Position numbers and translations under genes: made by a program
Assembly (NCBI GenBank): GCA_932521035.1
Contig: OW051493.1
Span: 4,464,001-4,528,000 of the forward strand
Length of the DNA stretch: 64,000 nucleotides
Direction of reading: 5' to 3'
Source: Oscheius dolichura
Taxonomy: Eukaryota > Nematoda > Chromadorea > Rhabditida > Rhabditidae
The notes under the pieces: generated by a model
Databases searched by the model: none
What the model was told of the DNA's origin: nothing
The model's input: only the letters and a program-made list of their open reading frames with translations
Shown here: piece after piece, positions 1 to 12,513 of the stretch
Layout of the letters: each line of letters starts with the position of its first letter
Position numbering within the stretch: position 1 is the first letter of the stretch

Positions 1-537
1 GCCTCCCAGGGAGACCTCTTCGACCTATAAAGCCCTTCTCCGCTCCTTCTACCCCCGGCAATTACCCCAATCACCTCTGAAAGAGAAAAAAAGAAACAGT
101 GAATTATTGAAAAAGACAGCGGACAGCTGACATGGTTGATTGTTGACTCGCAAATGGGCCTCTGAATGCCTGAGGATGTTCTTCTCCCGACACGGCCCGG
201 AAGAATAGCCGGACCGGTGCCCACGTTACTCGAATTGCATCGCCCGACTGGGAGGTGACTTCTGCGTGTTGTTGATAATCCCGCCTTCGGGGGCGCCGGC
301 TCGAATGAGTTGCTCCGTCGAGTCCCTAAGTGCCTAACAACGACTTCTCCCCTCCGGGCAATTAACATATCTCTCCTGATCCCTCAAAAAGATTCTCGAC
401 ATCCCGGCGACAAACCCCTCGAAGGGGCGTGCCGGTTGAGGGATCAATAGTTCTGTGTCATGGCAACGTTTGGTTAGCTCTCATGTTCTGATTTCTGTCC
501 ATTTCTTGTCCCAGTAATTTCTGTTCAGACTCATGGA
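1..537. other. 5' flank of the laminin-G gene
   Basis: No convincing coding region is seen here. The stretch holds the upstream flank of the EGF/laminin-G gene. Its end carries a pyrimidine tract and 'ctgttcag' nine bases before the start codon, an acceptor that could serve trans-splicing or a 5' UTR intron. Small open frames lack coding character. Confidence 0.4.
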
Positions 538-3500
538 ATGATCCTGTGGGCTGTTCTCCTGCTCGCCTCCGTGGCCGGAGTCTCCTCCAAGGCACACGTC
601 TTTCAAGGTTAGTCTCTCTTCCCCTCTGGTCACCCTGTGCCCCTTTTGTACCCTCCCAACTTCTTTCCTTCATTTCTCCCCAAGTGAGGTACTGGTCCCA
701 TTTCCCAGTCCATTGGTCTCTGTCTCGTTCATTTCCGTCGCCGTTTCTGTTTGCAACTGCCCCCCGAAATGTTGCCAATTTTCTACAAAAAGTCTTGTCA
801 CAAATTGGCGCAATTGAAAAGTTCTCCTCTCCTCTCGAACCTGTTTCCAAGTGATCCGAAAACATTTACGGGTAATACGGTAATTGTGGCGGCCAGCTAG
901 CGGAAATAACTCGAAAATTACCTGACAATAGAGCCGAGTTGCGGACGCCAAATGGGATAAGCGACGGAGACTCCCCCGAGGGCAAAGGGAGGAATTACAT
1001 AATGTTCGAGTACTAAATAGACAGAGGCCGACCACCTGAGGCGGGTAAACAAACAGCCAATTCGGGAGATTAGCTCGAATTTCCACTATGAGCCGCATGT
1101 CTATTGTGCAGCTTCCGGCGGGGATCAAAATAGAGCCGGTGGGAAGACAGCAACAGCGAGGAGACGAGGCTGAGAGTGTTCCCAGAAGAGCAGGCTATGT
1201 TTATCCCGTTGATGATCTGTCCTCCTACCTATTTTCACCTCTCTCCCCGTATCACCATCCATCATCTCCTCCGCCGCCACCTCCTCGACCTTAGCGTTTC
1301 AATATCCCGTTTCGTCGGCTTGTTCTAGAGCCAGAGGCCATCTGTCGCCCCCCGTGTCGCCCCCTCCTTAATAATGGGATAATCCTACGATATTTGCCCT
1401 GAGTATTCATAAATTATGCCCCTCGAGGAGACACATATTCCCTCCGGTTTGCTGCTCTCCTTGCAAGTTAAGGGGTTTTTGACTCCCAATCGATCTCCAC
1501 CTGGCCAGGTGGAAACGCCGCCGGAAGCGCAGAACCAGGGTCTTCCGGAGGACAGGCCCCGCTTATGGGGGATGGGGACAGGAAATGAGAGGGCGATGAG
1601 GGAAGCTCAGGATTTATGGCCCACGGGGGACAGTGAGCCATTCGCGCGTACTCCAAGGCGGACATTTGTCAGCTGGTGTGACTCAGCTGGGAGAGAACAC
1701 GAGCGAGACTTCATTCCACTGAGAATTGCTTTTTGGAGGGGCAGATAATTGGATGAGGACAGTGTTTGCGTGTGTGGCCGGGGTGATTAGCGAGGGTCGT
1801 CCAGTGAGCAAGTTAATTGGCTGGGGTCCGAATAATGAGATAGATAAATCTCGTTATGCCCATCATCAGATTACAGGCTCCTGCGAGGATGCCACCGTGC
1901 TATGTGCCCAGCTCTGCCTCAAACTCAACGAGGACACCTACGAGTGCAGCTGCTGGAATGACCACATACTCCAGCCGGACGGGGTCGGATGTCGATGTTT
2001 GTTTGAGACGAGCAGGGGGAAATAATCACGGCTTGCAGTGAACATCTCCTTCAATCCCATTTCGCATTCGGCCGAGGAGACTCCCGACACGGAGGAATAC
2101 CATGTAGGGATGGGGGTTAGGGAATGACAAGAGGTTTAGAAAGACGACGAGACTGCTCCGATCGCCTTCTTCGGGAACAACTACGCCGAGTTTCCTCTCG
2201 TGGAGTCGGCCTACCTCGAGACGAATATTACCCTCGAGTTCAAGTATGGCCGTCTTCCCTTCTGGTCGGATAAGTTGCTTCAGAGTCAGCGCCCAGCGGG
2301 ACGGGATTCTCTTCTTTGCCGGTCAATTCAAAGGAGACGACTTCATTTCACTGGCTCTCATTGGTCCCAACATCATGTTGAGGTATCTCTTTCTCCTATC
2401 GTTAGAGACTTTTTCCGTTTCAGGCAAGACTGTGGAGAAGGAACAATCGAGAATCTCTACCGTGGACCCTTCGGTGTTGGCGTGTGGCATAACGTCACCA
2501 TTGTCCGACAGTAAGACAACTTATACCGTTAACTGGAAGTTTCAGCTACTGCTACCACACCGAAATGCAGGCGGATTCGAGGCAGCCGATGAAGGATGAA
2601 GCGGTACAGTTCAAAAACTATAAGGGCATCACAATGGAGGAGGGAATCTTCGTCGGCGGAGCTCCGAGGAATGTCGACTTCTTGGATAGCAAGGCCGGCA
2701 CTGACCGGGGGATGACCGGCTGTATTCGGAAGATCGTCGTTAACGGAGAGGTACTCCTTCACACGGAACAGAAGGTCAACCGGGCAACGAACAACGGACA
2801 TCTGGGTAGAAGAGATAGTTCTTCCTTTGTAAATAGAGTTTTAGAGAAGTGTGGCGTGGAGAAGAAGGAGCGGGTGACGCAGTTGAAAGACGTGGCCAAG
2901 GACGACCAGTTCATGGAGTTCGACATCGCGACGGGCTTCGAGGAACAAGTCAAAGGTGAGCCTTTCTCATTAGGCGCGAGCTTCCCTAATCAACTCCGTC
3001 TTCCTTGTTGTGGGAATCCCCCGAGGGCGTCGCACATTCAATGTCGCTTTTCTCTTTTTTGACACTCGGTTCTCTTACTTCTGCCTTCCTACTCTCGAAT
3101 GACTACTACGGGTTCTACATCGAGCATCTCATTGCCCAGAGAATTAAGGACATAACCCACGGGGACGGGCACAGTCCAGGTACTTTGCTAGACCAGAATG
3201 CCTTGTTAGTCACATTATATTGTATTTTCAGCTCTTGTGGGGCATGAAGAGAAGACAACTCTCGTCCCTTCCTCCACCACTGTCACATCAACCGCCACCC
3301 CTACTACAACCACGTCGGCTGCAACAACCGCTGCCCACTTCCTACCAGAAGGCCATCATCTCTCGTCCGCCTTCTTCGCCGGATCTCAATCCATTTCCTG
3401 GGACTCTCCGGCCGACGTCGTCGACTACATGGAGACAACCTTCCGCTTCAAGCCTAAGACCCCTTTGGGCCTCCTCTTCTTCTGGAGAGATGGTCCGCGT

Positions 3501-4797
3501 CATGTGGTCATCTATCTTCGCAAGGGATATGTCCTGGTCGAAGTGAACATGGGCTCGGATACCGTTCTCCTGAGGTCTGTCGTTTTTCGCCCTTGATTGG
3601 CCTCCCGTGTTTTCTATGCTTCAATGAATAAATTGATGCAAAAGAATTCAGGTCGGCGGAAGCTGTCTCGTTGAATTCCTGGCACAAGATCGAGTTGTGG
3701 AGAAGCGGCCGAGGACTCCTTCTCAAGGTCTCATTTTTCAACTTCATCTGGTAATAGAGATGTTTAGGTCGACCACCAGACCTGGATTGAAGGAGAGCTT
3801 CAAGGTGTTGGCTCTGATGGAATCTCAGATGGCGGGAAGGTGTACCTGGGAGGATTTGAGGACGAGCCCCCTGCCCGCCTCATGGGCATTACCGGCTTTC
3901 ATGGCTGTATCCAACATGTACGGAAGATGCCTTATTCAACCGGCCATTATTCAGCTCCACTTGAATGGTCGTCACATGAAGTTGCACTCTCGGGAAGGAC
4001 TGCGAGAGTGTTCGTCCTCCCTCGACCCGTGTGCCTCGGCCAGCTGTCCCAAGAGCTGCTCCGTCGTCGCGGATGCCCCTGTCTGTCTCTGTGATTGGCC
4101 CAGTTACGGCCCTCGCTGTCAACATCGTATGTCCTTTAAAGAGATTGCAGCTGCTCTTCTTTTAGAATCCCCCGCCAAATTACACGCCATGAACTTCCAA
4201 GGCCACTCGTATTTAGAGATGAAGGATGAGCTGACCCTGAGCCAGTGAGAACGGCGGCCATTGGAAATGAATAACAAGCACATTTCAGAATAACGGGCGA
4301 CTCGTTAAGTTTTTCTATGGAATTGAGGGTCGAGAATAAGACCTCGGGGCAGATGCTGCTGGCTTTCGCTGGGGACCACCTCAAAGAGGACGCCGACTTC
4401 TTCCGACTCAGACTCACTCCCGAGTTGTACGTCGAGGTTTATTTGACAGAAAACACCGGTACAATCTCGTTTTTAGCTGGCTATGAACCTCGGCTCTGGA
4501 ATTGTCGAACTTATCCACCCCAGCGCTCTTCAACCAGGTCACTGGCACATCCTATCTGTGGTCCGAGATAAGAAACGCGTCACAGTGTCTGTCGACGGCC
4601 AGCTGCCCATCTCGACGGTCTCCCCGGGCGCCTCCGAGCAGCTCAACGTGTACAGCTCGTTCTTCCTCGGTGGATTGCCGACCTCGGCCTTTGGTTTCCA
4701 TGGCTGTGTCGCCTCGGCTGACATCGGTGGCCACGTGTCCCTCAGCCAGCCTTCCCAGGCCTCCTCCGCCGTGAACATCGTCGATTGTGCTCCCTGA
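538..4797 (+). CDS. Secreted EGF / laminin-G domain protein (agrin/perlecan/pikachurin C-terminus-like)
   Basis: The first exon encodes a signal peptide (MILWAVLLLASVAGVSS) followed by a gt donor near 608. After a long intron, about 1875-2010 encodes a six-cysteine EGF-like module of the LDL-receptor type (CAQLC...CSCW). From about 2170 come laminin-G modules. LG1 ends near 2760 with the typical GCIRKIVVNG. LG2 (3340-4010) ends with GFHGCIQHV. A short EGF module follows at 4025-4125 (six cysteines, CASASCPKSC...CLC). LG3 (4180-4795) ends with FHGCVASA and a final Cys just before the stop. No transmembrane segment or GPI signal follows, so the product should be secreted matrix protein. The EGF-LG-LG-EGF-LG layout recalls the C-terminal third of agrin, perlecan and pikachurin, which bind dystroglycan or heparan sulphate; exact orthology is unclear. 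Neurexin and CASPR are less likely because no membrane anchor is seen. Inner splice sites are approximate. Confidence 0.8.
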
Positions 4798-6455
4798 CAG
4801 CCTTCCCTGTACATATGTGACTTCACCGGTACTCTTTGTTGTCGTCCGTTAGTAATAAGACGATCTCCCATATTTGTTTATATTCTGGTCGTTTCCTCCT
4901 CCCGGGGTCCTCGATCTTTCAACAACAACCCCGCCAATTGATTTCCGCCTCTGACGCCTTCGAAACCAACCATTCCATTTTCGCCCTCTTTATTACAGTA
5001 AACGACAAATTATATGTTTCGGTGTCTGCTTAGCCGATGTATGGCAGAGACACCTTGCCATGTTTTGTCTACCTCTTCTTTCACAAAAAGGGAATAGAAT
5101 CGCGTGCCGAGACCGTGAATATCCCAGATTGATTCCAATTAATAATGAAAAAGGTCTAATTGGAGAGGGTACTCTTCATTTTCCCTTTTTTTGAATCTGT
5201 CTGGTTTTTTTCCTTCTGTAGCGAGTTAGTATATTTCCTTATCTTTATCACCACAGCTGCTAACTCCAGTTGGCCTGACAACGACGACAATCAACAATAA
5301 TCTACTGCTCGGCAATTGCCGTCGTTAACTTCATCACCCTGCAGCTGTGATCAGGAAGGAAATCCCACCGTCATGCCGCCTTTCCCTTGTGACCTATGGG
5401 AATAGTACGGGAGCGAATGAGATGACGACTAGACTCTCAAGTTCTTCAATCTTGTCGATGATAAGGGAAAGAGGATGGGGCGTTGCAAACGTAATGCGTT
5501 GATACTAGGACGATTAAAAAATTAGACATCGGAAAAGGAGGAGCCGGGGAGATTATCAGAGCAGAGCATCGAGCATTTTCGTTCCGTGTCTCCGGAGAAA
5601 ACAAGCCGATGACCTGCCCTCCGTGAAACTAAATCCTGATCGTCTCCCGGAGTTTGCTGTTTTGTTTGAAGTTGAGAATTATCGGGACAAGGGCAAACAA
5701 TCTGCCGCCTTCTATCGGTGAGGTTTCTCTTTTTGAGGTATCCCCCCACAAACAGCGGGGGGCGGGGAGAGGGCCTATTCGGGGAAGGTAGTAGTTTTTT
5801 CCGCCTCTCGTGGGTATTCGAGCCCCGTCCATTTCGTATTCTCTTAATCTGACGCCGTGGTTTGCATGCCCTACTCCTCGCTATTTCCGCCCTTCCCGCC
5901 GGCCTGCCATCACCTGCCCCTCTCCATTACAATGGTCCATTGTGTCGCTTCCCTCGATTGTCGGATTATCACTCGGGTCTTCCCCCTCCCACGGCGTTCC
6001 CATCTCTATTTGTCCCGTCTCCTAATGCCACCGAATCCATCCAAATTGGCTCATTAGCCTCTGGCTCTACTTAATTTCAATCCCTCTTTTTAGAGACCAT
6101 CTCTCCAGCACAAGTTTTTATTTTCCGCGTGTTCGGCCCGCATCGATCCCTGTCTCCCGAAGCTCCTCACCCAGTTCTACCCAAATATGGGAGTGGACTC
6201 ATTAACACGTGCCCCTCGTCCCCTCCCTAATTGCTCCACTTACCTTCTTCCCCCTGCTCCGTGTCCAGGGGAAGACGTCGCTGTTTGGCGGGTGTGTCCT
6301 CGTGGGAAGACAAATTGAATCACGCTCTCTCACAACTTCTCTCTAACCACAAAGTCAGTCGCCCTCTAATTCTCATGTTGCAGGCCGGCGAATGGGCAGT
6401 CCAAACGTCAAAAACATCGTCAAAACAGCCCGAAAGGTGGGTGGCCGACTCTTTT
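4798..6455. other. Intergenic region between the laminin-G and GPCR genes
   Basis: The first part is the 3' flank of the laminin-G gene. The rest is pyrimidine-rich on the + strand, especially 5830-6250, with no coding frame I can link to a family. It may contain 5' UTR exons or promoter sequence of the receptor gene that follows. A small frame near 6395 (MGSPNVKNIVK..., followed by a gt donor) could be an upstream coding exon of that receptor. Confidence 0.35.
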
Positions 6456-7868
6456 ATGCATAGATATGACCAGGTTCTGACCTCTCACTCCGTCTCCTTG
6501 GATAATTTCACCGCCATCGACTGTCGCATCGCCTATGACGTGTCCACCTCCCCGGTCATCCAGGTCTCGTCTCCTCCACTGTCTCACTGTCCTCCTTCCA
6601 GACCATCCGTCTGGTGCATCTCTTCTGCTGCCTTATAGGAGTCATTTGTTCGTCTCTGTTCGTCTTTGTCCTCGTCTCCAAATCATCCCGTCATGTCCAT
6701 GTCAATCTTCGGCTCTCCCTCATCTCTCTATCTGTCGCGGCCTGGATAGCCTGTGCTCAGCTATTGTTGACAGCCATCGTCGGGTAATTGTCTCCTCTTC
6801 GCCCCATTGACCGTTGTTCAGTTTGTTGATGACCGTCTCCAGTGGGGATCAGTGTGACGCCCTCAGCGAGGCTCATAACTGTGCTATCATCCGGTGAGTT
6901 CTGTCCTTCTCCAATCAGACAAGATGTTCAGGTTTCCCGTGGTCCTTGCCATCTATGCCACTCTCTGCGGGATCATCGTCCTGGCCGTGGAGCGGACCAT
7001 CGCCACTTTTAAGTACAAAACCTACGAGGCCAAGGGCTCCCGGGCTGTAGCCGTCAGTCTCATCGCCTCCCAGGTATCTCCTCCTCCCCTCCCTTTATCC
7101 TCGTCCAGTGGGTAATCTCCATCGCTTTCGCCCTTCTGTCCTCCTTTGTCCGTACGGATCACGGGTTCCTTCATTTCTGTACTGTCTACATATCACACCC
7201 CAAGACTTCTGTATTTTCCCTGGGTATAATGACTATCCTGGAGGCGTTCTCCCTCCTCTACTTTGTGATGCTGCTCCAGTCGAACAAGAGACGGCAAGTG
7301 AGCGAGTTTGTGAACAACGCGATGCACACCCTGACCGAGAGGTACCAACTTCAGGTGGGTAACCCGACCCCGGCTCTCAGACATTCCCTACTTTCCAGGA
7401 AAATGTCCGAATAATGCAGATATTGATACCCTCCATCACAGTGCACACAATCCTCACCCTCCTCGGAATGTTCCTAATGATGGCGTTTGCTCTCCTTCAC
7501 AGGTTCCTCCCCCTCCTATCCGTTACACCCCCTTTCAGTTCTGAGAGCGACCTCATCCTCGTCGGCTTTGCCCCCTTTTCTGAAGCAGTTCTCCTGGTTG
7601 TTCCCATTCATGCCGTTATTTTCCCACTGGTGGCGATTCTTCGGAACAAACAACTCAAACAAGCCACAAAGTGAGTTCTTCTCCAGGGGTGGTCTATCAG
7701 AATCTCTTCAGAAGAGCCTTGCCCTTTCTGTTCTACCCAAAGCCGTCGAAAGAAGCAGCCCAGCCAATGTTGTCCGACCGGGGAGACATGACGGTGAGGA
7801 CGAGTCGACAGCTGGAGAAGGACAGCGACACCCACTTTTTGATGCTAAACGACATGTGGAAGAAGTGA
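6456..7868 (+). CDS. Seven-transmembrane receptor, nematode Sra/Sre-like chemoreceptor
   Basis: Six or seven exons joined by short introns give a protein with an extracellular start (N-glycosylation site NFT, paired Cys) and seven hydrophobic segments. TM1 is encoded about 6610-6680 (LVHLFCCLIGVICSSLFVFV), TM2 about 6715-6785, TM3 about 6935-7000, TM4 about 7055-7130, TM5 about 7220-7280, TM6 about 7430-7500 and TM7 about 7560-7660. After TM3 stands VERTIATFKYKTYE, which matches the ER.(F/I)AT....YE signature of the nematode Sra/Srab/Sre chemoreceptor group. The C-terminal tail is polar and basic and ends with DMWKK. Such receptors usually sit in sensory neurons and couple to G proteins; the ligand cannot be told. 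The first exon is uncertain: the start at 6456 gives MHRYDQV, and a more upstream exon near 6395 is possible. The gene converges with the coiled-coil gene downstream. Confidence 0.68.
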
Positions 7869-7973
7869 TCCGGGGAACGACCCCAATCCGACAAAACAGG
7901 TGCAATACGGGAGAACTACCAGAATTTATCGAAGAGAATAACAATAAAACAATAACAACGACCTGTCCTCCAG

Positions 7974-9071
7974 TCACTTGCCGATCCACTTCGACCGGAT
8001 GGCAGCCGTGTCGGCATTGCCCCTTACACGGGAATTGGCTGTTCTGGTGGCTAGCAGCTCGGCTTTGTAGTTGTGGACGGGCTCCAGAGTGGACTTCATC
8101 CCCTTGTCGAGGGCAACCACTTTGAATTCTGACTTCCTAGAAAACATATTTAAGGGAGAGGGAGAGGGAGACTCACTTGACTTTGACGGCGAACTCGCCC
8201 TGTCCGAGTTTCTTCTTCTTTACCCTTCGCGTCTTCTGCTTCTTCTGCTCTTCTTCCTCTTTCTTCTGTTCCTGTATTTGTTCAAATAGCGACTTCTCCT
8301 CAGGCTCCTCCTCCACGAGTTCGATATCCGCTCCCACGGCTACTTTCTTCGACGTTGTCTGAAAAGGGCATGTACCCTTTGCCTTGAGTTTCCCACCTCC
8401 ATGGGAGCGTCATCGTCGTCACTTTGCTCCTCCACCGATGCAATTGGTGCCAGTTCTTTTGCAGGGGGCCGCTGTTGCTCGATGGACCGTCTCCCAGCGC
8501 CGGAACGTGTTCTCACTGGAATTGAGGATCAGTATAGGGGATAGAAAGGAACACACCCATTATTTGTTGTTGACTAGTCTTTCTACACAATTACACAGCT
8601 TTTCCAATTCGGATAGTTGTCTCTTCTTCTGAAAACAAGCGGAATCGGTAAGGAGACGCGACGCGTTGAAATATTCACCTGGCCCACGAATTCGGCGGCC
8701 GTGTCGATCTTTTCCCACAGGGATTCGAGTCTTTCGAACTGCTCCTCCACAGAGAAAACCGTTGTCCTAACCTAGAAGGGCTTTTTTGAAGAGAAAATAG
8801 AGAAATCTCACCGTTTGGGTTTCGTCACTGACAATTTGAAGAACTGCTTGCAATTCTTCTAAAACAACGGTCGAATCTTCGAGGAGAGAAGGAAGTTCCG
8901 AAGATTTGGGAGTCTAAAGAGACAGTTCAACGGATGCCGCACAGAAATACGCCGATCGTGGCAGGAATCAAAACTGACCAGCTGAGAGAATAATTCCAAT
9001 ATTTTGTTGAGATTCTCCGAAACAGTTTGAGCTTCGGTTTCCGTGGATTGAGTACCGGGAGAAGTGGTCAT
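7974..9071 (-). CDS. Coiled-coil protein of unknown function
   Basis: I do not recognise the family. The start at 9071 gives MTTSPGTQSTETEAQTVSEN and then a helical segment (LNKILELFSQL). Later exons encode further coiled-coil pieces (about 8900-8830, 8800-8700 and 8630-8590), a disordered acidic stretch (EEQSDDDDAPMEV, about 8440-8400), and a highly charged E/K helix (EEKSLFEQIQEQKKEEEEQ, about 8310-8240) followed by KTRRVKKKKLGQGEF. The last exon (about 8125-7974) encodes KSEFKVVALDKGMKSTLEPV, an apparently structured tail, and ends RSKWIGK. The basic block could be a nuclear localisation signal. There is no signal peptide or membrane segment. The gene lies 209 bp downstream of the M6 gene on the same strand and ends about 100 bp from the receptor gene that runs towards it. 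Confidence 0.55.
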
Positions 9072-9280
9072 ACACCTGGATATCTGGGATGGCTACGGTC
9101 GGTTCTGGTTAGCATAAATGGAATACCCAAAATGGGAGAATGCGAGCCAGGAATCGACAATAATTTATTAAAGCCTAACAACCAGTGTACAGGTAAGTGA
9201 GGAGATGAGGAGAAGTCACAGATAAAGTCACAGTCACAGGAAAGACGGCTGATATGTGGGCGGAGGAGGGCGACTAGAAC

Positions 9281-10590
9281 TTACTCGTGGGCGTAACGCT
9301 TTCGATTATATTGGTACTGGCTCACGGAGTCGGACATGTGCTCGGCGAACCGGCTAGACGACACGGAACTCGGAGCGTGTTTTCTAAAAGAAAGAGTCAA
9401 GATTGAGGGGAATGCACTTACCCTGATCCGTTGCGGTATTCCTCCCGTCGCGGAGGAGGAGCCGCACTGTCCGGATAGTCGAGTTCGTATCTGGACGGGG
9501 GTGGGAAGGAGGGAGGAGCGGGCACTACTGGCTCGGCCAGTAGCTCACGTAATTCAATATATCTGGATGACTCTTTATAAAGAAGAAGGCTGCCCTTACT
9601 TGCTGGCCGTGCCAACGTGGGCATAATTGGCTGAGTGGACTGCGAAAAAGACGGCGAGACCCAGGAGGACAATACAGCTGCCGACCCATCCGACGATGTA
9701 CCTGGGAGTGGTTGAGAAGGAGACTGAGAAGGGACTAACCAGGACTTGGCTGTGGCTGTCAGAGCACAGAACTGCTGGAGGTCGCCGCCGCAGAGATTCC
9801 TTTCTACTCGGGAGATCTTCCTCACCAGCGGCTCCATCAGGGACACGTCCATACAGTCGTGGTCAGTGAAGGTGGTAAAGGTTCGGCAGTTGCTGTCAAA
9901 AGCAAAATAGGCACAGCAGATCATCGAGACGATGGACATTATGATCAGCCAGGCGACTATCTGAAGGAGGGGAAGATGGAGCGAGGGAGACGACTCACCA
10001 GTGCCAGGGTCCAGGCCATACAGACGGCACACGCGCAACGGCCGCCACATTTTGACTTTTTATCTGGGGAAGAGAGGATACTTGAAGGGGAGAGAGGCTA
10101 CCTCTGTACATGTTCTCCCTGGTGGCGCCGGTGGCGGTGAAGCCGACAGCGAGGAAGAAAAGGGCGAAGATGGACATGAGCACGGTCAGGACGACGAAGG
10201 AGATTTGGACCTGGGAGACGATTGGAAGGTGGAAAAAGAATGGGAATAGAACCTTGTCCAGCCAGGGCCAGTCCTCCAATTTCAGGGCTCTCCTGGTCTG
10301 CTCGACGGTGGCGTTGAATCCCCATCCCATCATGGTCGAGAAGAGGATGACCCCGATGAAACACATGACGGCGGCTATCAACGAGGCGAAGGGCATTCTA
10401 TATCGAGACATTCTGGGAATAGAGAGGGAGCGGTACCTGTTGAGACACCCCCCGTGGGTACTTTTGAGCGGGACCTTCGTGCCGTAGAGGTCCTGGGAGA
10501 GGCGCTCCCTGTAGACCGGCCGGTGCGCCGTCTGCACACCATCGTAGGGGTCCCTTCGAATGGTTTCGAGAGAAATAGAGGCCGTTTCGC
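9281..10590 (-). CDS. M6/proteolipid (PLP/DM20/GPM6) family tetraspan membrane protein
   Basis: Four transmembrane segments are encoded in order. TM1 is MPFASLIAAVMCFIGVILFS (about 10410-10345), TM2 is VQISFVVLTVLMSIFALFFL (about 10215-10145), TM3 is LALIVAWLIIMSIVSMICCA (about 9985-9915) and TM4 is YIVGWVGSCIVLLGLAVFFA (about 9700-9635). The 'GGCL..(R/P)(F/Y)ASLIA' start of TM1 and the cysteine-bearing loop between TM3 and TM4 match the M6/PLP family, which shapes neuronal and epithelial membranes. The cytosolic C-terminus is Pro- and Tyr-rich (PAPPSFPPPSRYELDYP) and ends RKRYAHE. The N-terminal exon supported here begins after an acceptor (aaatttcag) at 10591 in phase 1, so the true start lies in an upstream exon I could not identify. 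A stretch of 24 nt near 10435-10415 with gt...ag ends is in frame and is probably retained. Confidence 0.82.
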
Positions 10591-10978
10591 CTGAAATTTA
10601 GACATTTCGAGGAGAAAAAGCACAGGTCAGCTGAAGCCGGCGATCAATAAAAGGGGGATCGCTTGTGAAATTCAATACTTGAGCAAATACGGCGGACAGG
10701 ACATGGGAAATAATAGCCAGGGGAGAAGGACGACGACTGTTCGTAGTAGGAGATAGGAGGAGGATAAAAACAACTGATTTCGGGTGTGAGTGTAGGCAAA
10801 ACACAAGGCAAGGGAGGCGTATTTACACAGCCTGAGTCATCGGGGCCGGCGGAAGCTCGTCAAACAAGGCCCGATGGCCAAATGGGATTCAGGGGAGACA
10901 TGGGAGGACAGGAAACAGCTGAAATGGGGAGGAAGGGGCAACAGGCCGATTATCTTATCGGGCCAGTCCATATTCCCG
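10591..10978. other. Divergent region between the M6 and PLB genes
   Basis: It should hold the missing first exon of the M6 gene on the minus strand and the promoter of the phospholipase gene on the plus strand. No confident exon is seen. Confidence 0.35.
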
Positions 10979-12513
10979 ATGCCGACCGTGTTTGTCCTCC
11001 TCCTCTTCTTGTTTACCAGTAACTTTGTCCCTTCTGAACCCATTCGAATCGCTCTTTCCAGTGGCCGTCCACTCTCAGTCGGATGTGGAGGATCAGCTGT
11101 GGAGGGTATATAAAAACTATAAGAATTGGAAGCAGAATCGAGCGGAGTACGTGCATCTGTCCCGTGGTACGGTGGCTTCTTTTCTTCATCCTTCCGCCTA
11201 GATTATCCTCTCGGGTGGACGAATTTCCACTGTGACTATCCCTCGGTCAGAGGAGACGCCCTCGATGTCCACACGCTGGCTCCTTGGAATGTCGACGTCG
11301 TCGTCTCCTTGGGGGATTCCCTTTCCGTTAGTGTCACCCGGACCTTTTCTATTAGAGTCTAGGCGGGAAGGGCTACGGCAGCTAAACACCTAGAGGATCT
11401 CTTGACGGATTATCCCGGCGTGGCCTTCGTATCCGGGGGGAACAAGACACTCAAGGAGGAGGCCACCTTGTACAGTGAGTTGTTCCTTTTCAATCTTGTA
11501 ACTGTTCAGATATATTCCAACATTTCAACCCGAAACTGGTGATCGCCGGCAGAAACATCAACATAGCCAAGTCCGGCTCCTTCTCCTCCGATCTCCCCCG
11601 ACAGGTATCCTCCCCCCGCCACCATATCCCCCATTTCAGGTGGTTGAACTGGAGAAAAGGTTGCGAGCCTCCAAGGAGATCGACTTCGAAAACGATTGGA
11701 AGTTTATCAACATCTTCATAGGCTCGAACGACCTGTGTAAAATATGTTCGAACGAGGTCGGCCGCCTCCACTTCATCAAGAATAAAGTTTCAGACGGAGT
11801 ATAACCCCGATAAATACTACCAGAGTATGAAGAGGTCTCTCCAGTTCATAAAGGAGAACATTCCCCGTTCCTTCGTCAACGTGATGCCTCCCCTGAATAT
11901 CCAGATCCTTCTCGACACTCACAAGAATCCTTTCTGTCTCGACTTCCACCAGTGGGTCTACCTCCTCGTCCAACTGACTCCCCTTCAGAGTTTATTGTTC
12001 TTGTCTCCTGTTGAAGAACACCGAGGAGTTCGCAGAAGAGAAGAACAAGTTCGACGAGATGCTGTTCAAGGCGGTCGACGACGTCGGCGAGACGGACACC
12101 TTCGCGGCGGCTGTTGCTCCGACCATCGCCTCCATTCGACATATCCCGATCATCGGAGTAATCCTCACTCTATGACATACACATATGCAACTATAGAGTC
12201 TTCCGAACATCGCCTTCCCGGCATTGGACTGTTTCCACTTCTCGGTTATGGCCTCGGATATGGTTGCCAAGCTCATCTGGAGATCGCTCTTTGAACCAGT
12301 CGGTTCGAAGGATCGACCCGCCTCCTTCGACGACTTCAATCCCATGTTGTGGGACTGTCCACCACCGGTAGATACCCCTCTTTCTATAGACAAAACAATT
12401 TATAGGGATGCCCGTTCTTTCGAACTGCTCGGAATACCCCGCGATGTATGGTGGAAAAAGTCAGATACCCTTCGCTACCAGAAGGAGTTCCAGAGTTCCA
12501 GACACCCGAATAA
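10979..12513 (+). CDS. Phospholipase B1-like GDSL lipase (secreted)
   Basis: The start gives a signal peptide (MPTVFVLLLFLFTMAVHSQ) once a short intron at about 11021-11063 is removed. The catalytic block I of the SGNH/GDSL fold is encoded near 11285-11345 and reads VVVSLGDSLS-AGRATAA across an intron. Block III appears as FINIFIGSNDLC (about 11700-11745). The catalytic His block is DCFHFSVMASD near 12225-12260. The order GDSL, GsNDLC, 'FVNVMPPLNI', 'DCFH' and a final CPFFRTARN matches metazoan phospholipase B1, which removes acyl chains from phospholipids and lysophospholipids. Mammalian PLB1 has four tandem repeats and a membrane anchor. This protein has one repeat and no C-terminal membrane segment, so it should be secreted or lumenal. 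The last exon (from about 12407) ends EFQTPE-stop. All introns are short. Confidence 0.85.

Noticed and set aside
538-4797. Neurexin or CASPR assignment for the laminin-G gene
   Set aside because: The last LG domain runs into the stop codon with no transmembrane helix or cytosolic tail, and the first EGF module is of LDL-receptor type.
10415-10438. A 24-nt intron in the M6 gene
   Set aside because: It has gt...ag ends but is below any believable intron size and the frame stays open, so it is treated as coding.
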